A stretch of DNA of 64,000 nucleotides from NCBI GenBank assembly GCA_004297775.1, contig SCUE01000032.1, positions 1-64,000 on the forward strand, read 5' to 3'. The position numbers were made by a program, and so were the translations under genes. Below, in pieces: positions 8,332 through 17,409 of this stretch; the first letter of the stretch is position 1, and the number at the start of each line of letters is the position of its first letter. Origin of the DNA: Chloroflexota bacterium (GTDB lineage: Bacteria > Chloroflexota > UBA6077 > FW602-bin22). The notes under the pieces are model-generated. The model saw nothing but the letters and a program-made list of their open reading frames with translations. It was not told where the DNA came from and searched no databases.

Positions 8332-9204
8332 CTACTGCCGGACGAACTTCTGGAGGCCGTCCTCGCCCGTGACTTCGCCAATGTAAATGGCGCCGTGCGA
8401 ATCGACCCAGATCGAGTGCGGCGCGTTCGCCTTGCGCGGCGCGACACTCGCGTAGTCGAAGCTCGCCAGTATCGCGCCGTCCAGTGACAGAATCGAGACT
8501 CGGTTGAGCGATTCGCACATGTAGAGCACGTCCGACCGACCACCCTGCCCGCGCGTCGGGACGAAGATCTGCATCGGGTTCTTGAGACCAGCCCACTCGC
8601 CCGTGAAATCGCCCGATCGATCGAAGATCTGTACGCGCGCGTTCTCGCGGTCGCACACGAGCACCCGATTGCGCTGATCGACGACCACGTCGTGCGGCAA
8701 CGCGAACTGCGACGGTCCGGTCCCCTCCTCGCCCCACGAGCGAATCAGACCGCCGCCCTTGTCGAATCGGTGGGTGCGCCGCTGGCCGTAGCCGTCCGAG
8801 ACATAGATCTCGCCGTCGCTCGTCTCGATCGCCTTGGTCGGCTGGTTGAAAGGCGCGCCCGGCGCGCCGGCCCGGCCCGGCGTCCCGATGGTCCGCAACA
8901 GCGTGCCGTCGGTCGTCCAGCGCGAGACAACGTGATGATCGCGGTCGGTAATCAAGATCTCGTCTCGTTCGTTGATCCAGACGCCGTGCGGATGGAAGAA
9001 TTGGCCCAACCCCCAGGTCGTCAAGAGCCGTCCGCTCGCGTCGAACACAATCATCTCGGCCCGCGGCGAACGGTTGAACACGTATACGCGGTCCTTCGAG
9101 TCGCACGCCACGCCCTGGGCGACGCCGAATGCCGGAACGCCACCATCGCGCCGCCCCCAGCTCGTGTCCCTTTCGTAGAGAAATGCGCCGGATCCGACGA
9201 CCAT
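8332..9204 (-). CDS. NHL-repeat beta-propeller protein
   Basis: A 290-residue protein made of NHL-type repeats: GVAQGVACDSKDRVYVFNR, HPHGVWINERDEILITDR, LPHDVVVDQRNRVLVCDR and NAPHSIWVDSHGAIYIGE, one blade each, closing a six-bladed propeller. Similar proteins are peptidylglycine-lyase-like or lactonase-like enzymes or binding scaffolds. No catalytic set is recognisable. There is no signal peptide at the chosen start. ATG at 9204 has an ideal AAGGAG seven bases upstream; the longer frame to 9345 lacks a comparable signal. Divergent from the NlpC/P60 gene. Confidence 0.8.
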   Translation of the reverse strand: MVVGSGAFLYERDTSWGRRDGGVPAFGVAQGVACDSKDRVYVFNRSPRAEMIVFDASGRLLTTWGLGQFFHPHGVWINERDEILITDRDHHVVSRWTTDGTLLRTIGTPGRAGAPGAPFNQPTKAIETSDGEIYVSDGYGQRRTHRFDKGGGLIRSWGEEGTGPSQFALPHDVVVDQRNRVLVCDRENARVQIFDRSGDFTGEWAGLKNPMQIFVPTRGQGGRSDVLYMCESLNRVSILSLDGAILASFDYASVAPRKANAPHSIWVDSHGAIYIGEVTGEDGLQKFVRQ

Positions 9205-9254
9205 CGTTTCGCTCCTTAGGGGTATTCCGTATGTCGCCCGACCGCGGGCGCGCG

Positions 9255-9260
9255 TAGCAT
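9255..9260 (+). promoter_or_regulatory. -10 box TAGCAT, 8 bases before ATG (leaderless)
   Basis: TAGCAT lies 8 bases before the ATG of the NlpC/P60 gene at 9269, with no ribosome binding site between them, the same arrangement as before several other first genes of this window. Confidence 0.4.
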
Positions 9261-9268
9261 TCAAGCAC

Positions 9269-9889
9269 ATGCGGCAGTCGATAGTGGACGGCGCGATTCG
9301 CGCCGAGCCGGCGCTCCGGGCACGCCGCGCCAGTCCGCCGCGCATCGTCGCCAGCTTTCGTGATCAGTTGGGACAGGCCGTCACGCGAACAAACCCGTCC
9401 GCGAGAAAGCCAGTCACGGCGCCTCGGCCCGCGCCCGCGCCGGCGGCGCCTCCGGCGCTGGGAAGTGTCGCGATCTCGATTGCCGACGTGCCGCCCCCCG
9501 CGCGCGCCGAGATCCTGACACGCGCCGAGGCGCTCCTCGGTGTGCCGTACGTCTGGGGCGGCGACTCAACGCGCGGACTCGATTGCAGCAGCTTCCTGAG
9601 CCGTACCTGGAATGTCCCGCGCCAGACGACCGACACGCTCGCCCGCGTTGCCGATCCCATCACAAAGGATCAGTTGCGCCCGGGGGATGCGCTCAACCTC
9701 CCAACCTGGCGGGATCCCGAACGGTACGGCCACGTCCGACTCTTCGATCGGTGGGCCAATCCGGAGAAGACCCGCGTCTGGGTCTACGAGGAGACCGCCG
9801 ACACCGGCATGGCCGTTCATCGCGTCATCGACTACGACGCTCGCTACCAGCCGATGCGGGCGCGCCACCTCGCCGCCGGCTCAGCGTGA
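9269..9889 (+). CDS. NlpC/P60-type cysteine peptidase or amidase
   Basis: A 206-residue protein with a Pro/Ala-rich N-terminal third (residues 45-70) and a C-terminal NlpC/P60 domain from about residue 80. LLGVPYVWGGDSTRGLDCSSF carries the catalytic Cys, and YGHVRLF near residue 155 carries the His. These enzymes cut peptidoglycan cross-peptides or related amide bonds. I see no clear signal peptide, so location is uncertain; it may be cytoplasmic or act on a small-molecule substrate. Its stop overlaps the start of the following small gene by four bases. Confidence 0.8.
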   Translation: MRQSIVDGAIRAEPALRARRASPPRIVASFRDQLGQAVTRTNPSARKPVTAPRPAPAPAAPPALGSVAISIADVPPPARAEILTRAEALLGVPYVWGGDSTRGLDCSSFLSRTWNVPRQTTDTLARVADPITKDQLRPGDALNLPTWRDPERYGHVRLFDRWANPEKTRVWVYEETADTGMAVHRVIDYDARYQPMRARHLAAGSA

Positions 9890-10158
9890 TCGGGCCGTCC
9901 TTCGATCGGATCGACCAACTTGAAGGCATCGTCGGCGCTCTGGCCGGACAGGTGATCGTCCTCCTTGCCCAGAATCGCGCCCTTCAGGATGCCCTCACGC
10001 GCGCATCGATCGTCACGAGCGGCGAGCTTCGCGAGACGACTCTCGCCATCCTGGAGAGTGACCTCGACCAATTGGCCGACGAGATTCTGCCTGGCGAGCT
10101 GTCGACCTCGGTCAAGGCGAGCCTGCGGCAGGCGATCGAGGCAGCGCGCTCGGCGTAA
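9886..10158 (+). CDS. small helical protein of unknown function
   Basis: A 90-residue protein beginning at GTG 9886, which overlaps the NlpC/P60 stop as GTGA. It is almost wholly helical: a hydrophobic amphipathic stretch ALAGQVIVLLAQNRALQDAL at residues 18-37, then an acidic helix LAILESDLDQLADEIL. It looks like a small coiled-coil or oligomerising protein. I do not recognise a family. It is translationally coupled to the hydrolase before it and is 12 bases from the globin gene after it. Confidence 0.6.
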   Translation: MIGPSFDRIDQLEGIVGALAGQVIVLLAQNRALQDALTRASIVTSGELRETTLAILESDLDQLADEILPGELSTSVKASLRQAIEAARSA

Positions 10159-10170
10159 ACTCACGCGCAA

Positions 10171-10599
10171 GTGCGCGATCCACGGACCGTCTTCGCCGAA
10201 ATCGGTGAAGCTGCCTTTTACCAATTGACGACCGCCTTCTACGAGGGCGTCGCCACGGACCCGATTCTTCGTCCCATGTACCCGGATGATAACCTCGAGC
10301 CGGCGCGATTGCGGCTGACGCTCTTCTTGATCCAGTTCTTCGGCGGGCCAACGACCTACTCGGATGAGCGTGGGCATCCCCGGCTGCGAATGCGCCACCT
10401 GCCGTTCGCGATCGATCGCGCCGCGCGCGACATCTGGGTCAGCCACATGAGCGCGGCGCTCGAAGGCCTTGCGCTCGCCCCGGACGTACGAGAGGTTATG
10501 TCACGCTATTTCGAGGATGCCGCGACGTTTCTCATCAATCGTTTCGACACGCCACCGACCGCCATCATCGCGCGTTTGGAGGAGATTCCCCGTGGCTGA
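10171..10599 (+). CDS. truncated haemoglobin (2/2 globin)
   Basis: A 142-residue globin. FYEGVATDPILRPMYP near residue 25 is the B/CD region, with Phe and Tyr at the distal side. RMRHLPFAI near residue 74 carries the proximal His F8. WVSHMSAAL follows as the G helix. Length and pattern fit group II (GlbO/YjbI-like) truncated haemoglobins, which bind O2 or detoxify NO and peroxides. Start is GTG 10171. The 3' end overlaps the start of the UlaG-like gene by 8 bases. Confidence 0.85.
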   Translation: MRDPRTVFAEIGEAAFYQLTTAFYEGVATDPILRPMYPDDNLEPARLRLTLFLIQFFGGPTTYSDERGHPRLRMRHLPFAIDRAARDIWVSHMSAALEGLALAPDVREVMSRYFEDAATFLINRFDTPPTAIIARLEEIPRG

Positions 10600-11413
10600 T
10601 GTTCAACAACCGCCGGCTGACTTCCTCGCCCAGGTCGACGCCGCGACCATCGTGCCGGGCCAGATCGCGCTCTGGTATATCGGCGGCGCCGGCTTCATCG
10701 TGCGAACGCCAAGTACGACGCTCTACATCGACCCATTCTGCGGACCATCGATCGATGAAAACTGGGTGCGCGGACTGGCGCCGCCGTTCGATCCCGCCCG
10801 AATTCGCGTCTGCGACGGGATTCTCTCGACCCACGAGCATCTCGACCATTGCGATCCGGTCGCGCTCGTGCCAATGCTGACGTCCACGCGCGCCACTCTC
10901 TTCGGCCCAGCGACATCAATCGAGATGGCGGCCGGATTCGGCTGGCCGGCCAACCGACTTCACGCCCTCACCTGGGGCGACTCGACGACCGTCGGCGACA
11001 TCAAGATCACGACGATCAAGTCGGTCGACCCGATGGCGAAGGGTTGCAACGGCTACGTCATGGAGAGCCAGGGAATCATCTTCGTCAACATGGGCGATAG
11101 CCTCTGGTACGACGACATTGGCAAGCAGATGGCGCCCTGGAAGATCGACGCGATCTGTCTCTCAGTCGCGCTCAACCCGCCGGGCGAGACGCTTTACATG
11201 AGCGAGATCGACGCCGTGCGCATCGCCCGCGACGTTGGCGCGAAGGTATTGATTCCACACCACTGGGACCTCTGGCAACGGGTCGCGCTCGACCCGCGCC
11301 GCATCGCCACCGTCGCGCCCTGGTACGCGCCGGACACGATTGTCCGGCCGACGCGATTCTGCCAACGCATCAGCCTCATTCGGGCCGGCGAGGCGATCGC
11401 GATCGGCTTGTAA
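10592..11413 (+). CDS. metallo-beta-lactamase-fold hydrolase, UlaG-like
   Basis: A 273-residue MBL-fold protein of the UlaG/lactonase-like branch. The metal motif is STHEHLDHCD near residue 72 (HxHxDH). Further ligands are the Asp of VNMGDSLW and the terminal HHW near residue 220. UlaG hydrolyses L-ascorbate 6-phosphate lactone, but the branch is broad and the substrate here is open. GTG at 10592 follows GGAGGAG by about 9 bases and overlaps the globin stop, so the two genes are coupled. Confidence 0.82.
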   Translation: MADVQQPPADFLAQVDAATIVPGQIALWYIGGAGFIVRTPSTTLYIDPFCGPSIDENWVRGLAPPFDPARIRVCDGILSTHEHLDHCDPVALVPMLTSTRATLFGPATSIEMAAGFGWPANRLHALTWGDSTTVGDIKITTIKSVDPMAKGCNGYVMESQGIIFVNMGDSLWYDDIGKQMAPWKIDAICLSVALNPPGETLYMSEIDAVRIARDVGAKVLIPHHWDLWQRVALDPRRIATVAPWYAPDTIVRPTRFCQRISLIRAGEAIAIGL

Positions 11414-11532
11414 GCCACCGGTCCCCGACACGTCGCTCGGCCATTCGACACCGCGTTCGCGCCGACGCGCGCGACCGGGTTGACAGGTGCGAGTCGTGCG
11501 CCGTCCGTCAACCTGCTGGGCATTCCCGAGTC

Positions 11533-12624
11533 TCAGTCCGAGAGCGTGACGGCCTTCCCGGTCCGTCCGGACTCGTAGATGCCCTGGATGACCGCGACCA
11601 CCCGGCGACCCTCCAGGCCCGTCACGGCCGGCGCCCGCTTCTCTCGCACCGCGCCGATGATGTCGCGCAACTGGTGAGCGTGGAAGTTTGGTAGATCGCC
11701 CGAGCCGTAGTCGAGCGCATGCTGGCGCGACGCGGCCGCGACATCCTCCTCGCCCTTGATCGACCAGATGTCGTTCGTGCCGATATCGCTGGGCCCGGTC
11801 TTGAGCTTACGCTCCTCGGGCGGCACCTCCCAGCAGTCGAGGCTCACGGTCGGCCCCGACTCGCCCACGATCGTGACGCCGTGGATGCGACGCGGCGGAT
11901 TCATGCTGACGGTACCCTTGATAATCCCGAGTCCACCGGACTTGAACTTCAGGATACAGACCGCGTTGTCTTCGATCTCGACGTACGGGTGGTTCACATT
12001 GGCCCAGTACGCCTTCAGTTCGATCGCGGGGCCCATGTACCAGAGCAGGAAGTCGATGTTGTGCGGCGACTGGTTGGTCATGACGCCGCCACCCTCGGTG
12101 TCCCAGCGTCCGCGCCACGCGTCGCGCCGGTAGTACGCCTCGTCGCGCCACATTTCACAATACGACTCGCCCATCACGATCTTGTCGCCCATCTTGCCAT
12201 CGTCGATCGCCTTCCGAATCCGCTGCGCGGCCGGGAACCAGCGGCGTTGCGACATCGACGAGACGAACGTTCCGGCCTTGGCGGCCGCTTCGAGGAGGCG
12301 ATCGGCGTCGGCCAGAGTGTTCGTCAACGGCTTTTCGACAACGCCGTGGATTCCGCGCTCGGCCGCCATCACCATCGGATCGGCATGATGCGGATGCGGC
12401 GTGCACACGCAAACGACATCGATCCCGCCCGCGTCCAGCATCTCCTTGGTCGACGTGTAATTGCGGCGCGCGCCATACGTCTTCGCGAAATCCTCGGCGC
12501 GGCTCGCCTGCACGTCACAGCACGACACGATCTCAGCATCGTTCGCCATCGCGGCCAGACCGACCGCGTGAGCGCGCGCGATGCCACCGGTGCCGATGAT
12601 GCCAAATCGGACTTTCGAAGCCAT
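11533..12624 (-). CDS. Gfo/Idh/MocA-family NAD(P)-dependent oxidoreductase
   Basis: A 363-residue dehydrogenase. The Rossmann motif is GIIGTGGIARAH at residues 8-19. The EKPL motif with the catalytic Lys is at about residue 97, followed by the C-terminal alpha/beta domain (EGGGVMTNQSPHNIDFLLWYMG, containing the conserved D/H pair around residue 195). It oxidises a hydroxyl of a sugar, cyclitol or similar. It is a single gene with an enolase-superfamily enzyme and an MFS transporter nearby, which fits sugar-acid breakdown. Two further Gfo/Idh genes lie at 53631 and 61300. Confidence 0.9.
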   Translation of the reverse strand: MASKVRFGIIGTGGIARAHAVGLAAMANDAEIVSCCDVQASRAEDFAKTYGARRNYTSTKEMLDAGGIDVVCVCTPHPHHADPMVMAAERGIHGVVEKPLTNTLADADRLLEAAAKAGTFVSSMSQRRWFPAAQRIRKAIDDGKMGDKIVMGESYCEMWRDEAYYRRDAWRGRWDTEGGGVMTNQSPHNIDFLLWYMGPAIELKAYWANVNHPYVEIEDNAVCILKFKSGGLGIIKGTVSMNPPRRIHGVTIVGESGPTVSLDCWEVPPEERKLKTGPSDIGTNDIWSIKGEEDVAAASRQHALDYGSGDLPNFHAHQLRDIIGAVREKRAPAVTGLEGRRVVAVIQGIYESGRTGKAVTLSD

Positions 12625-12737
12625 CGTCTACTCCTGATCCGTACGTGTTCGCGGGCATCCTATCACGCACTCGACCGGATGCCTGCAGTCCGCTGCACTC
12701 GTAGCGGGTCGATTTGGGGCGAACCCAGCGCCTGTCC

Positions 12738-13229
12738 CTAGCTCTGAAGCAACTCCGCCACCCGTGCCGTTCTCTGGGCATCCTCGGCCTGATCGGCCGC
12801 TTCGCCCTCGCCCGGGACTTCCAGAACCGGCTCGGCGATGCGCAGCAGTTGCGTCAGGACACCACTCTTCCACTTGACACGGGCCGGGCTGTCCGGCGGA
12901 GCGAGCAGCGCCTCCTCGACGTAGAACCCGGCCATGTCGATCTCGATCGCAGAGAATTCGCGGTTCGCCGCCGCTGTGAGAAAGCGCTGGCGACGCGGTG
13001 CGGCGTCGGCCGCGTCAGACGAGCGCGCGGTGAAGACGATCTTCGGGCCTTTCCCGATCAGACGCAAAATGATCGGCGCACCGAACCTCTCGGTCGCGCA
13101 AACGAGGCGAATCTCTTTGTCGCCTAGACCGAGTTTCGCCGCCCACGCGGCCGCGAACTCGTGCCAGGATGCCGGAACCGCCGGCTTTTCGTAGTCCATG
13201 TACTCGCTCAGCTCCTTGGCAGCGCGCAT
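12738..13229 (-). CDS. hypothetical protein, about 163 residues
   Basis: I do not recognise a family. The protein is soluble and alternates strands and helices (KEIRLVCATERFG, then APIILRLIGKGPKIVFTA), followed by FSAIEIDMAGFYVEEALLA and an acidic C terminus. ATG at 13229 and ATG at 13199 are both possible starts; neither has a well-placed ribosome binding site. The start faces the MFS gene start only 17 bases away, so the two genes share overlapping divergent promoter elements. Confidence 0.55.
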   Translation of the reverse strand: MRAAKELSEYMDYEKPAVPASWHEFAAAWAAKLGLGDKEIRLVCATERFGAPIILRLIGKGPKIVFTARSSDAADAAPRRQRFLTAAANREFSAIEIDMAGFYVEEALLAPPDSPARVKWKSGVLTQLLRIAEPVLEVPGEGEAADQAEDAQRTARVAELLQS

Positions 13230-13231
13230 TC

Positions 13232-13237
13232 TAGTAT
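13232..13237 (+). promoter_or_regulatory. -10 box TAGTAT, 9 bases before the MFS ATG
   Basis: TAGTAT on the + strand, which reads ATACTA on the minus strand, sits between the two divergent starts at 13229 and 13247. For the MFS gene the spacing fits a leaderless transcript. For the minus gene the box would be only 3-4 bases from its ATG, so that start may be further in. Confidence 0.45.
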
Positions 13238-13246
13238 CTGCCCCAC

Positions 13247-14560
13247 ATGCTGGCGCGAGGCTGGGCGACCGCGCGGGGCTGGCGAAATCCACCCGCGACC
13301 GACGAGGCACGGAACATCCGATACCTCATCGCCCAGACCGCCTGCGCCGGCGTCGTCAACGGCGGCATCACGACGTTCCTGCCCGTCTTGCTCGCCCGCT
13401 TCGGCGCGGGCGCGATGACGGTATCGTGGCTCAGTTCCGGACTCGCTCTCACCAGTATTGTGATGGCCCTGCCAGCCGGGCCGATCGTCGAACGGCAGCG
13501 TCGCCTCGTCCCCTGGAGCGCAAACTACTACTACTCGATCCGCGGCCTGTTTTTCCTGATTGCGCTCGCGGCGTTCCTCCCCACCCCGGTGGCGATACCA
13601 CTCGTGGTCATCTTGTGGTCGCTCCATGGCATCCCGGCCGCGATCGGCAACAACGCCTGGTACAGCGTCCTGGCCGACGCCGTGAGCCCGCGCCGACGGC
13701 CCAGCATCAACGGCCTCCGCTGGGCGCTCCTCGGCCTTGTCTCCGCTGGATGTGTCGCGGGATTCGGCATTCTGGCCGATGCCCTGCCAATACCGCTCGG
13801 CTACCAGGCGATCTTCATCGTCTCGACCGTCATCGGCGCGCTCGGCATCTTCTTTTATTCGCGCATCACGATCCCCGACCACGTTCCTCGTGAGACCGTC
13901 GCGACTCACGGGTGGAGAGAGCGCATCCGGGCGCTTGCCGCGCCCTTGACCGAAGGCGGCGACTTCCTGCATTACACGATCGGCACGTCGCTACTCCGAA
14001 TCGGCCTGCACCTGCCGATCGGGCTCTATAGCGTCTTCTGGGTCAACGACCTGATGGCGTCGGACACGATGATTGGACTTCGCTCCCTGGTCGGGAACCT
14101 CGCGCTCACCTTCGGCTACTACGGTTGGGGTCGCTTGGCCGCTCGTCTGGGCCATCGTCGCGTGCTCGGTTTCTCCGCCGCCGGGCTCGCGTTCTATCCC
14201 GCGCTCACCGCCAGCGCTCCAACCGTCGAGTGGTTGCTCCCGGCCGCGCTCATCTGGGGCCTCTTCGCCTCCGGCATCGATATGAGCCTGTTCGAGGGCT
14301 TACTCGACGTCTGCCCGGCCGATCGACGCGCCGAGTTCGTCGCGGTCAACACTTTCGTCGCCAACGTGATCGCCTTCGCCGCCCCGCTCCTCGGCGCAGC
14401 CTTTGCGATCTGGCTGACGATTCGTCCTGTTTTCTGGATCGCGGCCGCGCTCCATCTCGTCACGGTCGCGGCGGTGGTGTACCTTGCCCAGCGCGCCGCG
14501 CGGAATGATCGAACTGAAAATGGCTTCGTCCCTTCTCCCTCTGGGAGAAGGTCGGGATGA
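13247..14560 (+). CDS. MFS transporter
   Basis: A 437-residue integral membrane protein with about 11-12 hydrophobic helices in two halves: residues 27-215 and 245-425, joined by the charged loop RETVATHGWRERIRAL. The segment after helix 2 (GPIVERQRRLVPW) sits where the MFS loop 2-3 signature is expected. The family couples substrate movement to ion gradients; the substrate is unknown. The last 13 codons are formed by a dispersed palindromic repeat (14531-14563), so the C terminus PSPSGRRSG is probably accidental. The next gene, an enolase-superfamily enzyme, is on the same strand and may act on the transported compound. Confidence 0.85.
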   Translation: MLARGWATARGWRNPPATDEARNIRYLIAQTACAGVVNGGITTFLPVLLARFGAGAMTVSWLSSGLALTSIVMALPAGPIVERQRRLVPWSANYYYSIRGLFFLIALAAFLPTPVAIPLVVILWSLHGIPAAIGNNAWYSVLADAVSPRRRPSINGLRWALLGLVSAGCVAGFGILADALPIPLGYQAIFIVSTVIGALGIFFYSRITIPDHVPRETVATHGWRERIRALAAPLTEGGDFLHYTIGTSLLRIGLHLPIGLYSVFWVNDLMASDTMIGLRSLVGNLALTFGYYGWGRLAARLGHRRVLGFSAAGLAFYPALTASAPTVEWLLPAALIWGLFASGIDMSLFEGLLDVCPADRRAEFVAVNTFVANVIAFAAPLLGAAFAIWLTIRPVFWIAAALHLVTVAAVVYLAQRAARNDRTENGFVPSPSGRRSG

Positions 14561-14563
14561 GGG
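14531..14563. repeat. palindromic element ccttctccc-tct-gggagaagg plus tail
   Basis: A perfect 9-bp inverted repeat with a 3-base loop, followed by tcgggatgaggg. This resembles the dispersed CTCTCCC...GGGAGAGGGTCGGGGTGAGGG type of repeat found between genes in many bacteria. Here it lies across the 3' end of the MFS gene and could act as a terminator. Confidence 0.6.
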
Positions 14564-14609
14564 CGTCCCACGATGGCAGGCAAATCGAGTCGACATTGGA
14601 GATGCAGCT

Positions 14610-15779
14610 ATGAGTGACATTCGCATCACGCGCATCGCGATTCACACCTATGGCCACGAGGTCCGCGATCTCGGCGTTGACTACAACGGATTCAACCACG
14701 TCTACGAACCGGGCGCGCGACGCACGCTGACGGGCAACATCGTCACGATCGAGACCAGCGCCGGCATCCGCGGCGAGTACGCCGGTGGTGACGATGCCGC
14801 GATGACGCAGATCGCCGGATTCGCCCATTACCTGATCGGCCGCGATCCACACCAGCGGGAGCTCATTTTCAACGACGTCAAGCGCGCCAACCGCAAGAAC
14901 GACCGGTTCGGCATGGGTCCAATCGACTGCTGCCTCTGGGACATCGCCGGGAAGCTCTACGGCGCGTCCGTCTGGCAGTTACTTGGCGGCTGGAAGACCC
15001 GCCTGCCCGCCTACGCCTCGACCTACCATGGCGACGAGCAGTCCGACGGCCTGGGCAGCCCGGAGGCGTTCGCCGCCTTCGGTGTCCAATGCCGCGACAT
15101 GGGATACCCGGGAATGAAGATCCATCCGTGGGGCAACCCGGACATCCGTCGCGAAGTCGCGAACGTGTTGGCCGCCCGCCGCGCGGTCGACGATTCGTTC
15201 GATTTGATGCTCGATCCAGCCTGCGAGTACAACACGTTCACCGACACACTGAAGGTCGGGCGCGCGTGCGACGAAGCGCGATTCCTCTGGCTGGAAGACC
15301 CGATGAAAGACGGCGGCATCTCGATCCAGGCCTACCGGAAGCTGCGCCAGTCGATCCGGACCCCGATCATGATCGGCGAGCACACGCGCGGTCTCGAGAC
15401 GCACATCGATCTGATGGCCGAGGAAGCGACCGACCTGATCCACGTCGACCCGAACTACGACATGGGAATCACCGGCTGCCTCAAGATCGCCCACGCGGCC
15501 GAGGGGTTCGGCCTCGACGTCCAGTTGCACGCGCCCGGCCCGGCGCAGAGGGCGCTGATGGCGTCGATCCGCAACACGAACTACTACGAGATGGGCCTGG
15601 TGCACCCCAGGATCGGGTCGGCCGTCCGCGCGCCGATCTATGCCTGCGACTACCGCGACGGCCTCGACGCGGTCGATCGCAACGGCTGCGTCCCGGTTCC
15701 AACCGGGCCAGGCCTGGGCGTCACCTACGACTGGGACTGGATCGACAAGCACCGCGTCGGCGGCAAGACGTTCGTGTAG
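14610..15779 (+). CDS. enolase-superfamily dehydratase/racemase (mandelate racemase-like)
   Basis: A 389-residue protein. The N-terminal cap is at residues 1-135 and the barrel follows. Visible metal ligands are the Asp in LMLDPACEY (about 197), the Glu in LWLEDPM (about 230) and the Glu in MIGEHTRG (about 257). The second-strand motif is MKIHPW, where many members have KxK, so a KxH acid/base variant is likely. LHAPGP near residue 310 gives the C-terminal His. Members dehydrate or racemise sugar acids; the substrate cannot be named. ATG 14610 has GGAG ten bases before it. Start codons further upstream would include the palindromic repeat and are rejected. Confidence 0.85.
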   Translation: MSDIRITRIAIHTYGHEVRDLGVDYNGFNHVYEPGARRTLTGNIVTIETSAGIRGEYAGGDDAAMTQIAGFAHYLIGRDPHQRELIFNDVKRANRKNDRFGMGPIDCCLWDIAGKLYGASVWQLLGGWKTRLPAYASTYHGDEQSDGLGSPEAFAAFGVQCRDMGYPGMKIHPWGNPDIRREVANVLAARRAVDDSFDLMLDPACEYNTFTDTLKVGRACDEARFLWLEDPMKDGGISIQAYRKLRQSIRTPIMIGEHTRGLETHIDLMAEEATDLIHVDPNYDMGITGCLKIAHAAEGFGLDVQLHAPGPAQRALMASIRNTNYYEMGLVHPRIGSAVRAPIYACDYRDGLDAVDRNGCVPVPTGPGLGVTYDWDWIDKHRVGGKTFV

Positions 15780-15818
15780 CCGGCTTTCCTGGGACGGTGG
15801 GCGTCTCGCCCGTCCCCT

Positions 15819-17261
15819 TCAATAGGCCCGGGCGAAGATCGCCCGCTTCTCGGACGCCGCGCCATCGATGACGCAGCGCCCCGGCCCATTCTGGAAGTCG
15901 AACGGAATGCACCGGATCGTCGCGCCGGTCTGCTCTTTCACGGCGCGTTCGCACTCGGCCTTGCCGCACCAGTGCCCGATTACGAAGCCCGGATTCGCCT
16001 TCAGCCCGGTCGTCAGGGCGACCAGGCTATCGGCCTCGGTCACGTGGGCGTCGCGGAATGTGCGGGCGCGCTCGAAGAGATTCTGGTGGATCGCGTCGAG
16101 CAGTCGTCCGACCTCAGTCGCAAGCGCCGACTCGGCCACGATCGCCTTCTCCCGCGTGTCCCGTCGGACGATCACGGCCTGAGTGTTCTTCGCGTCGCGC
16201 GGGCCGATCTCGATGCGCAGCGGCACGCCGCGCATCTCGTGCTCGTTGAATTTCCATCCGGGCGTCCGGTCGCTGCGATCGACCTCGATCCGGAACGCGC
16301 CGCGCAGCGACTCCTCAGCCCGCGCCACGGCCTCGACGACGGTCGCGTCGTCGCCGCGAATCGGTACGATCACCACCTGCGTCGGCGCGACCTTCGGCGG
16401 CATGATCAGCCCCGCATCGTCGCCGTGGACCATGATCAGCGCGCCGACCGCGCGCCAACTCAGGCCCCAACTCGTCGTGTGAACGAACTTCCGCTCACCG
16501 TCCATGTCCTGAAACGTGATGTTGAAGGCGCGGGCGAAGTTGTCGCCGAAGTAGTGCGACGTCGCCGATTGGAGCGCCTGACCGTCGGGCATCAGTGACT
16601 CAATCGTGTAGGTCGACGCCGCCCCGGCGAATTTCTCCGCCTCGGACTTCTGGCCTACGATGACCGGAATCGCCAGATCGTTCTCGACGAAGTCTCGGTA
16701 AATCTCCAGCATGCGCATGGTCTCGGCCTGCGCTTCCTCGGCCGACCGGTGGGCGGTGTGCCCCTCCTGCCAGAGGAACTCGGACGTTCGCAGGAAGAAA
16801 CGGGTCGACTTCTCCCACCGGAGCACGCTGCACCACTGGTTCAGCAGCATCGGCAAGTCCCGCCATGACTCGATCCACTTCGAGTACATCGTCATGATGA
16901 TCGCCTCGGAGGTCGGGCGGATCGCCAGCCGTTCGCTGAGCTCTTCTTTTCCGGCATGCGTGACCCAGGCGACTTCCGGCGCAAACCCCTCGACGTGCTT
17001 TGCCTCCTGATTCAGGAGGCTCTCCGGCATCAGGAGCGGGAACTGCACGTTGCGGTGACCGGTCGCCTTGAATCGCGCGTCCAGTCGAGCCTGCATGTTC
17101 TCCCAGAGCGCGTACCCGTACGGGCGCAGCACCTGGAAGCCGTGAATCTGCCAGTAATCGGCCAACTGGCTCTTGAGAATGACCTCGGTGTACCACCGAG
17201 AGAGATCGACGCTCTTCTTCGTCAAGTCGGCGACGAAATCGGTCTTCGCGATAGTTTCCAA
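15819..17261 (-). CDS. proS: prolyl-tRNA synthetase, archaeal/eukaryote-type (ProS type 3)
   Basis: Class II aminoacyl-tRNA synthetase of 480 residues charging tRNA-Pro. Motif 2 region RWEKSTRFFLRTSEFLWQEGHTAH and motif 3 region SWGLSWRAVGALIMVHGDD are clear. The anticodon-binding domain (VVIVPIRGDD onward) and the extra C-terminal zinc-type domain (HWCGKAECERAVKEQTGATIRCIPF, three Cys) mark the shorter archaeal/eukaryote-like form, not the long E. coli type with an editing insertion. TTG at 17261 is the start: it has AGGAG six bases upstream and gives the family's normal length. The frame open to 17477 has no homologous sequence. A TACTAGAAT box lies about 30 bases upstream. Confidence 0.93.
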   Translation of the reverse strand: METIAKTDFVADLTKKSVDLSRWYTEVILKSQLADYWQIHGFQVLRPYGYALWENMQARLDARFKATGHRNVQFPLLMPESLLNQEAKHVEGFAPEVAWVTHAGKEELSERLAIRPTSEAIIMTMYSKWIESWRDLPMLLNQWCSVLRWEKSTRFFLRTSEFLWQEGHTAHRSAEEAQAETMRMLEIYRDFVENDLAIPVIVGQKSEAEKFAGAASTYTIESLMPDGQALQSATSHYFGDNFARAFNITFQDMDGERKFVHTTSWGLSWRAVGALIMVHGDDAGLIMPPKVAPTQVVIVPIRGDDATVVEAVARAEESLRGAFRIEVDRSDRTPGWKFNEHEMRGVPLRIEIGPRDAKNTQAVIVRRDTREKAIVAESALATEVGRLLDAIHQNLFERARTFRDAHVTEADSLVALTTGLKANPGFVIGHWCGKAECERAVKEQTGATIRCIPFDFQNGPGRCVIDGAASEKRAIFARAY

Positions 17262-17409
17262 GTTGGGCTCCTGACTCTCGGTGGCGTGTGATTCTAGTAA
17301 TCGCCGCCGCGGAGCCATTGCGACGCGCGAACCGCCACGGGACGCCCGATCCAACCTCGGCGGCCCACCTTCAGCCGATTTGCGTGTACCCACAGTTCTT
17401 CTGAAAGCC

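Noticed and set aside
8167-8543. Frames on both strands over the ABM/NHL gap
   Set aside because: Only the stem-loop at 8162-8194 is convincing; the frames overlap the NHL gene and lack start signals.
11719-12741. 340-codon + strand frame
   Set aside because: Antisense to a clear Gfo/Idh gene and without domain similarity.
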